From JADGRA01 sp035622755 (lineage in GTDB: Bacteria; Myxococcota; Myxococcia; Myxococcales; Myxococcaceae), in assembly GCA_035622755.1 (NCBI GenBank), contig DASPUU010000119.1, positions 1 through 11,993 on the forward strand: a stretch of DNA of 11,993 nt, read 5' to 3'. The translations under genes and the position numbers were made by a program. Shown here piece by piece: positions 6,734-11,993 of this stretch; positions within the stretch are counted from its first letter, which is position 1; each line of letters begins with the position of its first letter. Below the pieces are notes generated by a model. It searched no databases. It worked only from the letters and a program-made list of their open reading frames with translations, and had not been told where the DNA came from.

Positions 6734-7468
6734 ATGGACCCGAGCCCACCACCGGACCCCGAGGGCCTGCGACTGCGCCAGCTCTTCGCCCAGGAGCTCC
6801 ATGCGCTGCCGGCCGAGACCCGCGCGTCGATGGCGCTCACCGCCGAGGAGCCGGTGCTCTCGGCGCTGTGCTTCGACCCGCTCCCGGCGGTGGTGACGCA
6901 GCTGCTCGGAAATCCCCGCTTCGGGCTCGTCCAGGCGCGGCTCCTGGCTGCCCACCATCCGCATCCGAGCGGGCTCCAGCAGCTGGCCGGGCGTGAGGCC
7001 TTCCTCCGGGACGCGGAGGTACAGCGGCTGCTCCTGCGCAACGTGCAGCTCCCTCCGGGCGTTCTCCAGCGCGTCGTCGCCCCCAGGCGCCTCCTCGAGG
7101 TCTACAAGCTGTGCATCAGCCGCGAGCTCCCGGAGAAGAACCAGCGGGCCGCCCGGGAGGCGCTGCGCCACAAGTTCACCAACACCGCCGCGGCGGAGGA
7201 CAAGGTGGAGCTCCTCTTCCACACCGAGGGGCGGGTGCTGGCGCTGCTCATCGGGCTCGGGCTGGACCAGAAGACGGCGGCCATCCTCTGCGCCCGCACG
7301 TACGCCTCGCTCCTCCTCGTCCAGAACCTGGCCCGCTGGGCGCCGACGCCGCCGAGCGTGCTCGCCCACCTCCTCAAGCAGGCCGTGGTCAAGCACCAGC
7401 CTCAGGTCCGGGCGCTCATCCTCCAGCACCCCAACGTGCCCCACCACGCCCGGCACGCCGGAGGTTAG
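6734..7468 (+). CDS. Hypothetical helical-repeat protein
   Basis: 244 residues; I do not recognise a named family. No signal peptide or membrane span, so probably cytoplasmic. It is almost entirely helical and rich in Leu, Ala and Arg. It contains irregular units of about 30-35 residues with phrases such as LLGNPRFGLVQARLLAAHHPHPSGLQ, FLRDAEVQRLLLRNVQLPPGVLQ, LEVYKLCISRELPEKNQRAA and QVRALILQHPNVP. This pattern recalls HEAT-like or leucine-rich variant repeats, seen in many uncharacterised myxobacterial proteins that are presumed interaction scaffolds (inference). The C-terminus is His-rich (HPNVPHHARHAGG). ATG 6734 is the most plausible start because upstream reading would run back through the divergent DUF1800 start. 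No strong ribosome-binding site is visible, so translation may be leader-poor. It is convergent with nrfA, with only 10 nt between stops, and shows no functional link to it. Confidence 0.7.
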   Translation: MDPSPPPDPEGLRLRQLFAQELHALPAETRASMALTAEEPVLSALCFDPLPAVVTQLLGNPRFGLVQARLLAAHHPHPSGLQQLAGREAFLRDAEVQRLLLRNVQLPPGVLQRVVAPRRLLEVYKLCISRELPEKNQRAAREALRHKFTNTAAAEDKVELLFHTEGRVLALLIGLGLDQKTAAILCARTYASLLLVQNLARWAPTPPSVLAHLLKQAVVKHQPQVRALILQHPNVPHHARHAGG

Positions 7469-7478
7469 GGCCCCGGGG

Positions 7479-8951
7479 TCAGGGAGGAGCTCGCCGGCCG
7501 GCCTTCTTCGGCTCGGTCGCCTTGGCCGGAGCGGCGGGCGCCGCGCCGGTGGCCTTGGCCTTCCACAGGGCGGAGAGCACCTGCTCGCCGTGGCGGGAGT
7601 AGTCCAGCGAGAGCCCGAGGATGCGGGCCGCCTCCTGCGGAGCGTGGAAGCCGGTGGAGTTCTCCGCCTCGGCGAAGTCGAGCAGGAAGCCGGCGCGGCG
7701 CTGGGCCTGGAGCGCCGGGGCGAGCTGGTCGTCGGTGGCTCCGGCCGCGCGCCACTCGGAAATGCCCCGCACCAGGTCGCCGAAGGCGTCCATGGCGTGG
7801 TTGCGGAGCTCGTAGTGCCGGTTCTGGATGGTCTCCACCCGGTCCTTCAGCTCCGCCTCCGAGGCGTGGTGGCACGTCTGGCAGGCGTTGGCGATGTTCA
7901 GGAGCGGGCTCCGGACGTGGTGGTCGCTCACCTTGGTCGCCCCCACCCGCATGTAGGGCATGTGGCAGTCGGCGCAGGCCACGCCGGCGCGGGCATGCGA
8001 ACCCTGGTTGAACATCTCGAACTCCGGATGCTGGGCCTTGAGCGAGGGCGCGCCGGTGTCCTTGTGCTTCCAGTCGGCGAAGCCCACCCCGTCGTAGTAG
8101 GCGAGGATCTCGTCCGCCTTCAGCCCCTTGTCCCAGGGGAAGGTGAGCCGCTTCTCCTGGCCCTTGAAGTAGTACTCCACGTGGCACTGCCCGCACACGT
8201 AGGTGCGGAGCTCCTGGCGGGTGGCGTCCCGGTTGACGTCGAAGTCCGGGTGGCCCTGGAGCGCCTTGACCTTGCGGATGCCCTCCATGAATGCCGGCCG
8301 CGTCACCCGGAGGGCCATCGTCTTCGGGTCGTGGCAGTCGATGCAGGAGACCGGGTGGGTGACCTGCTTGCGGGCCTCGACGTAGGGCATGGTGTTGAGC
8401 GCCTCGAAGCCACGGGTCAGGTCACCGCCGCCCAGCTTCCGCATGGCCACCGTGGTCGAGGCGTGGCAGTGGATGCAGGTCCCCGGCTGCTTCACCACCT
8501 TCTGGCGCTCGGTGTAGGTCTGGTCGTCGAGCATGTAGGCGTGGCCGCGGTCCTCGCGGAAGTCGACGGCGAAGGCGTAGCCGTTCCAGAGCGTCTTCAG
8601 CCGCGGGTCCTCCTCGAGCTTCGACTCGGCCACCACGCTGCGCGGGTCGGCCTGGGTGGGCGTCCTGGGGACGGCCTCGCTCCCGCCGTAGCGGGTCCGC
8701 ACCTGGTCCACCGTCCGCCGGTAGGTGTCGTACTGCTGCGGGAAATTCTTCCCCCACACCGCCGGGTCGTCGATGTCCTCGGTGATCTCCACCACCCGGA
8801 CGAAGGGATTCTTCTGCTCCTGCTTCTTCTCGAAGATGGAGACCAGGACGCCGGTGATGAGCGCGGCCAGGCCGGCGCTGAGCAGCGCCACCAGCGCCAC
8901 CACCCTCAGGCTGCGCCGCTTCTCAGGCGGGGACTCGCTCGGATCGGGCAT
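7479..8951 (-). CDS. nrfA: Ammonia-forming cytochrome c nitrite reductase, pentaheme catalytic subunit
   Basis: 490 residues. NrfA reduces nitrite to ammonium with six electrons in the periplasm, the last step of respiratory nitrite ammonification. Five heme-attachment motifs are present: CIHCH 159-163, CIDCH 203-207, CGQCH 253-257, CADCH 326-330 and CQTCH 357-361. Active-site features fit NrfA: R135 in RGHAYML, E259-Y260 right after heme 3 (calcium ligand and catalytic Tyr), and K305-A-Q307-H308 (calcium ligands and catalytic His). The first, catalytic heme motif is CXXCH rather than the classical CXXCK, a known variant in some bacteria, implying His ligation by the standard cytochrome c maturation route. 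Residues 15-40 form a membrane anchor that looks uncleaved. The C-terminus is an Ala/Pro/Lys-rich tail (from about 465). AAGGAG lies 7 nt before the ATG. nrfH ends 16 nt upstream, giving an nrfHA operon. Confidence 0.95.
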   Translation of the reverse strand: MPDPSESPPEKRRSLRVVALVALLSAGLAALITGVLVSIFEKKQEQKNPFVRVVEITEDIDDPAVWGKNFPQQYDTYRRTVDQVRTRYGGSEAVPRTPTQADPRSVVAESKLEEDPRLKTLWNGYAFAVDFREDRGHAYMLDDQTYTERQKVVKQPGTCIHCHASTTVAMRKLGGGDLTRGFEALNTMPYVEARKQVTHPVSCIDCHDPKTMALRVTRPAFMEGIRKVKALQGHPDFDVNRDATRQELRTYVCGQCHVEYYFKGQEKRLTFPWDKGLKADEILAYYDGVGFADWKHKDTGAPSLKAQHPEFEMFNQGSHARAGVACADCHMPYMRVGATKVSDHHVRSPLLNIANACQTCHHASEAELKDRVETIQNRHYELRNHAMDAFGDLVRGISEWRAAGATDDQLAPALQAQRRAGFLLDFAEAENSTGFHAPQEAARILGLSLDYSRHGEQVLSALWKAKATGAAPAAPAKATEPKKAGRRAPP

Positions 8952-8967
8952 GGCGGGGCTCCTTTCT

Positions 8968-9432
8968 TCAGTGCAGGTGCCCGACGTCGCGGTGGCACCC
9001 GGTGCAGGTCAGGGCCGGCGCAGCTCCCTCGGCCGAGGCACGGTCGATCTCCGCCACCAGCGCGGCGTGGCAGCTGCGGCAGGCGGCCTCGGTGATGCGC
9101 AGGTTGCGCGGGCCGATCTCGACCGGCTCGTGGAAGCGGCCGGTGGTGAAGGCGAGCGAGTGGTTGAACCCGTTGAGCGCCTTGGTGAACAGCTTGGGCA
9201 GGAGCGCGTGGGGCGCGTGGCAGTCGTTGCAGGCGGCCACCAGCCGATGGCTGGAGTGGTTCCAGGAGTCGTACTCGTCCCGCATGATGTGGCAGTTGGC
9301 GCAGGCGCGCGCGTCGTTTCCCAGGTAGGAAGCTCCGTGGGCGTAGATGAACGTGTAGGCGCCGAGCCCGGCGGTCGCGCCGACGAGCACGCCGATGATC
9401 GCGGCGACACCGGTGCTTCCGAGCGGATGCAC
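8968..9432 (-). CDS. nrfH: Cytochrome c nitrite reductase small subunit, tetraheme quinol dehydrogenase
   Basis: 154 residues, usual length for NrfH (NapC/NirT family). It oxidises menaquinol at the membrane and passes electrons to NrfA. One N-terminal transmembrane helix (about 7-30, GVAAIIGVLVGATAGLGAYTFIYA) anchors a periplasmic domain. Four CXXCH motifs are present: CANCH 44-48, CNDCH 68-72, CRSCH 118-122 and CTGCH 143-147. The first is followed by I-M (M50), matching the CXXCHxM pattern in which Met ligates heme 1 in characterised NrfH. Start is GTG 9432-9430, supported by GGGGAGGA about 6 nt upstream and by the position of the helix. nrfA follows after 16 nt, so the complex is encoded as nrfHA. 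No nrfEFG-type or other maturation genes are in the window. Upstream is the 142-bp region shared with the divergent MscS gene. Confidence 0.93.
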   Translation of the reverse strand: MHPLGSTGVAAIIGVLVGATAGLGAYTFIYAHGASYLGNDARACANCHIMRDEYDSWNHSSHRLVAACNDCHAPHALLPKLFTKALNGFNHSLAFTTGRFHEPVEIGPRNLRITEAACRSCHAALVAEIDRASAEGAAPALTCTGCHRDVGHLH

Positions 9433-9519
9433 GCCCCGTCCTCCCCAGGCGACCGAGGCCCGAGGTTGTCGGCCGCACCGGGGCCGGCGTCAAGCCGGAA
9501 CTGCTGCCGGAGCGTCGCG

Positions 9520-9535
9520 CGCCTTCCACGTGCCT
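9520..9535 (-). promoter_or_regulatory. Weak sigma-54-like -24/-12 element upstream of nrfH
   Basis: On the minus strand AGGCACGTGGAAGGCG keeps the GG-N10-GC spacing and the GGCACG core of a -24 element. It lacks the TT before the -12 GC, so this is only a partial match. It lies about 90 bp before the nrfH start in the 142-bp divergent region 9433-9574. A sigma-70 alternative, TTGACG (9492-9487) 17 bp from GACAAC, is equally weak. The tandem TTGACG-TTGACC at 9535-9546 on the plus strand may be a regulator site. Confidence 0.2.
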
Positions 9536-9574
9536 TGACGTTGACCGGGACGGAAGACGACGCTCCGCCGCCGC

Positions 9575-11080
9575 ATGCCCAGCGGGCGAGCTCAAAGACG
9601 TCTCCCCTGGCTGGCGGTGGCCGGCGGGCTGTGGCTCGGCCTGGCCCCGGCGGTGGGTGCGGCCGGGCCCGAGGACGCGGCGGAGGCTCCGGGGGAGGCC
9701 TTCGTCCGCCTGCGCGACCACCTGGTCTACGCCGTGCGCGTGCCGAGCGGCGGGCAGTCCGCCGAGCAGCGTGCCCGCACGGCGACCACCGCCCTGGCCA
9801 CCGCGCTGGAGGCGCCGGGGCCGCCGACGGTCCGCCTGGAGGAGAGCGACGGACGCATCACCCTCTTCGCCGGCGCGGTTCCGGTCATCCAGCTCGGTCT
9901 GGCGGACGCGGCCGCCGCCGGGGACGCGAGCCTGCGGGTGCATGCCGCCGCCGCGGCGGCGGCCGTCGAGCACGCGCTGCAGGCCGAGAAGCGCCGGATG
10001 GCGGCGCAGAGCCTGGTCCTGGCCGTCTCCCTGGTGGTCTTCGTCGGCCTGATCTGCTTCCTCATCATCCGGAAGCTGGGCGACCTGGAGGGGGGCATCG
10101 AGCGCTGGCTCGAGGCCAGGCCCCAGGGCACCCCGGCGGTGCGGCTGGGGAACGTGGAGCTGGCCAGCGAGCGGGCCGTGCGCGGCGGGCTGCACGTCTT
10201 CCTTCGCTTCGCCAAGCGCGTCCTCCAGGCGCTGGTGGCCTACCTCTGGCTGCTCTTCGCCCTGTCGAGGTTCGACGTCACCAGCGACGCCGGTGCGCGC
10301 ATCACGCGGATGATGCTCGAGCCCCTCGGGCGGCTCATCGCCCGGGTGGTGGGCGCGGTTCCCCAGCTCCTCGCCCTGGCCGTCCTGGCGGTGGTCGTCT
10401 TCCTGGTGCTCCGCAGCGTCCAGCTCTTCTTCGGGAGCGTGGCCCGGGGAGAGACGCACCTGGCCTGGATCCCCGCCGAGCTGGCCCGGCCCACCGGCAC
10501 CCTCCTCCAGGGAGCGCTCCTCCTGGCGGCGGTGATGCTCGCCGGGCCGGTGACCAGCGGAGACGAGTCCGGGCCCTTCCAGGCGCTCTCCCGAGCGCTG
10601 CTCATCGGCCTGGCCATCGCCTGCGCTCCGCTCTTCGCCGCCGTCATCGCCGGGCTCCCGGTGGTCTACGGGAGGACGCTCCGTCCGGGAGAGGTGGTCG
10701 ACGTGGGCGGGCAGGTGGGGACGGTGAAGGAGATCGACCTGCTCTCGGTGGTGCTCGAGGACGCCCGGGGCCGCTCGGTGCGCGTTCCCCACCTGGTCTC
10801 GCTGTTCCGCTCCACCCGGGTGCTCGGGCCCGCCCGGCTGGTGACGGTGGAGGTGGCGGTGGACGGCGCAGCGGACCAGGCGAAGGTCAAGTCGTTGCTC
10901 CTCGAGGCGTCCGGGTCCCACGCCTCGGGCGCCCGGGTGGAGCTGCGCGCGCTCGACGCCCGGGCGGCCGTGTACCGGGTCACCTCCGGTCATGACGATG
11001 TCGGGGTCCGGGTGGCCGGAGCCCTCAACGACGCCGGCGTCCGGCTGGCGGCGCTGGCCAGGACCGAGGACCCGCGGTGA
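9575..11080 (+). CDS. MscS-family mechanosensitive ion channel with periplasmic N-terminal domain
   Basis: 501 residues. It probably releases small solutes or ions when membrane tension rises on osmotic downshock, acting in the inner membrane. A Sec signal peptide (about 10-30, WLAVAGGLWLGLAPAVGA) precedes a periplasmic domain (37-140) with VRLEESDGRITLFAGAVPVIQL and the helix ending QAEKRRMAAQ. Predicted membrane spans lie near 145-166, 206-231, 262-287, 308-325 and 335-361. The last is the pore-lining helix, followed by the MscS beta domain (LRPGEVVDVGGQVGTVKEIDLLSVVL, then VRVPHLVSLFRSTRV, 369-415) and an alpha/beta C-terminal domain. The protein is longer than E. coli MscS (286 aa) and resembles the larger multi-span MscS-like subfamilies. 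ATG 9575 is favoured by the signal peptide, although no good ribosome-binding site is close. The stop overlaps the start of the exchanger-like gene (GTGA), so the two are translationally coupled. Confidence 0.88.
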   Translation: MPSGRAQRRLPWLAVAGGLWLGLAPAVGAAGPEDAAEAPGEAFVRLRDHLVYAVRVPSGGQSAEQRARTATTALATALEAPGPPTVRLEESDGRITLFAGAVPVIQLGLADAAAAGDASLRVHAAAAAAAVEHALQAEKRRMAAQSLVLAVSLVVFVGLICFLIIRKLGDLEGGIERWLEARPQGTPAVRLGNVELASERAVRGGLHVFLRFAKRVLQALVAYLWLLFALSRFDVTSDAGARITRMMLEPLGRLIARVVGAVPQLLALAVLAVVVFLVLRSVQLFFGSVARGETHLAWIPAELARPTGTLLQGALLLAAVMLAGPVTSGDESGPFQALSRALLIGLAIACAPLFAAVIAGLPVVYGRTLRPGEVVDVGGQVGTVKEIDLLSVVLEDARGRSVRVPHLVSLFRSTRVLGPARLVTVEVAVDGAADQAKVKSLLLEASGSHASGARVELRALDARAAVYRVTSGHDDVGVRVAGALNDAGVRLAALARTEDPR

Positions 11081-11993
11081 CCGGCCTGGCCGTCCTCGGG
11101 CTTCTCCTCGTCGGCTCCTACCTGGGGGGCTTCCTGGTCGGCGGCGGGGGAAAGAGGGCCCGGGGGCTGGCCTCGGGAGCGGGGATGGTGCTGCTGGGCT
11201 TCGTGTCGGGCCCGGCGGTGCTCGGGCTCCTGAGCGCGGAGACGCTCGAGCTCTTCACGCCCCTGATGCAGGTCGGGGTGGGATGGCTGGCGCTGAACTC
11301 CGGGCTGGTCTACGGACGTGTCTTCGGGCGTCCGGTCCGGATCTCAGGTGCGCTCGCCGGCATCGCCGTGGCGCTGGTGACCGCCGCCGGCGTGACCGGG
11401 GCGGTGCAGCTCGCCTTGATGTACCTGCCGCGCCTCCGGGCGGCGGGTCTCGACGACCGGGACCGCTGGGTGCTGGCGCTCGGGGTGGGGGCGGCGCTGT
11501 CGGAGACGACCCGCTCGGTGGGCCGGTGGGCACGGGAACGCTACCGGGCCCGCGGGCCACTCTTCGATCGCCTCCTCGACCTCGCCGCGGCCGATGACCT
11601 GGTGCCGGTGCTCCTCGCGGCGGTGAGCTGTGCGCTGCTCCCGCTCCATCCGGCGGCCCGGCCCCTGGCCTTCTATGTCGCCGCGCCGGCGCAGCTCGTC
11701 GCCGGCTTCGTCCTCGGCGCGGCCGCGGCGCTCATGCTCGGCCGTGACTTTCGCCTCAACGTCGCGCGGGGAGTGCTCATCGGCGTGAGCCTGGTCGGCA
11801 TCGGCTCAGCCGTCGAGCTCCGCCTCTCGCTGGTGGCGATGCTCTTCGCCCTCGGGCTCGGGCTGGTCGTCGTCTCTCGGCACCGCGAGCGGATCCGGCG
11901 CATGACGACCGCCGAGCGCTACGTCGTCCTCCCGGTGCTCTTCCTCGCCGGGGCGATGACCTCCGGGAGCGGCATCCTGCCCTGGGTCGCGGC
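11077..11993 (+). CDS. Cation/proton exchanger-like multi-spanning membrane protein, partial
   Basis: Open to the right edge; 305 complete codons are visible. It starts at GTG 11077, which shares GTGA with the MscS stop at 11078-11080. The product is very hydrophobic, with about nine likely membrane helices (near 3-22, 32-52, 59-80, 91-115, 131-145, 174-190, 200-221, 233-265, 283-298). MVLLGFVSGPAVLGLL (37-52) resembles the early GxxxGPxxLG helix of Kef/CPA2 exchangers. ALSETTRSVGRW (140-151) sits where the TSP/SPT motif is expected, and ADDLVPVLLAA (172-182) resembles the DD/ND ion-binding motif of the CPA superfamily. These are eye-level resemblances, so a sodium or potassium/proton exchange role is inference. 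Coupling to an MscS channel suggests shared work in ion or osmotic homeostasis. The C-terminal part, and any RCK/TrkA regulatory domain, lies outside the window. Confidence 0.65.
   Translation, partial: MTGLAVLGLLLVGSYLGGFLVGGGGKRARGLASGAGMVLLGFVSGPAVLGLLSAETLELFTPLMQVGVGWLALNSGLVYGRVFGRPVRISGALAGIAVALVTAAGVTGAVQLALMYLPRLRAAGLDDRDRWVLALGVGAALSETTRSVGRWARERYRARGPLFDRLLDLAAADDLVPVLLAAVSCALLPLHPAARPLAFYVAAPAQLVAGFVLGAAAALMLGRDFRLNVARGVLIGVSLVGIGSAVELRLSLVAMLFALGLGLVVVSRHRERIRRMTTAERYVVLPVLFLAGAMTSGSGILPWVA

Noticed and set aside
5035..6996. 653-codon plus-strand open frame across the DUF1800 gene
   Set aside because: Composition is Arg/Gly/Val/Glu-rich with no domain pattern, and it is antisense to a well-supported gene.
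6993..9095. 700-codon plus-strand open frame over nrfA
   Set aside because: Antisense to nrfA with its five heme motifs; no domain features.
8906..10993. 695-codon minus-strand open frame spanning nrfH and the MscS gene
   Set aside because: Crosses two real genes in other frames and shows shadow composition; nrfH and MscS motifs are decisive.
1..11993. tRNA, rRNA, CRISPR array, IS ends, phage or defence-system genes
   Set aside because: No cloverleaf, spaced direct repeats, transposase/integrase motifs or defence domains were found on either strand.

Overview
The window is very GC-rich, and long antisense open frames are common, as in a high-GC bacterium. Gene content points to an anaerobically respiring Myxococcota/deltaproteobacterial-type organism (Anaeromyxobacter-like): a NrfH-NrfA nitrite-to-ammonium reductase, a DUF3365-type sensor domain, a DUF1800/DUF1501 secreted pair and a myxobacterial-style helical-repeat hypothetical. 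This placement is inference from gene content and composition, not from a marker gene.

Layout. 1-773, minus: a small exported hypothetical protein followed by the N-terminal part of a DUF3365 (Tll0287-like) membrane sensor that runs off the left edge. 774-986: a 213-bp divergent control region rich in inverted repeats. It holds a perfect GAACAC-N3-GTGTTC palindrome over a possible -35 box, three GGGGAACCC elements and two GC hairpins. 987-3532, plus: a tautomerase-superfamily enzyme, then a molybdopterin/4Fe-4S oxidoreductase interrupted by an apparent single-base deletion near 1784. 3542-6570, minus: a DUF1800 lipoprotein-like gene and a Tat-exported DUF1501 gene, separated by 2 nt. 6571-6733: a 163-bp divergent region with a hairpin. 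6734-7468, plus: an unrecognised helical-repeat protein, ending 10 nt from the convergent nrfA. 7479-9432, minus: nrfH then nrfA. 9433-9574: a 142-bp divergent region. 9575 to the right edge, plus: an MscS-family channel whose stop overlaps the start of a multi-spanning cation/proton-exchanger-like protein that continues past the window.

How the genes work together. NrfH (tetraheme, membrane-anchored quinol dehydrogenase) and NrfA (pentaheme catalytic subunit) form a complete respiratory nitrite ammonification unit. This NrfA carries CXXCH rather than CXXCK at the catalytic heme, so it should not need a dedicated lysine-heme lyase. The MscS and exchanger-like genes are translationally coupled and suggest an osmotic or ion-homeostasis operon. 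DUF1800 and DUF1501 are a recurrent exported pair of unknown function. The tautomerase and molybdoenzyme are probably co-transcribed, but the second is broken as written. I saw no tRNA, rRNA, CRISPR array, IS element or phage gene. No clearly undescribed system is evident. The best leads are the molybdoenzyme frameshift, the NrfA variant and the structured control region at 774-986.
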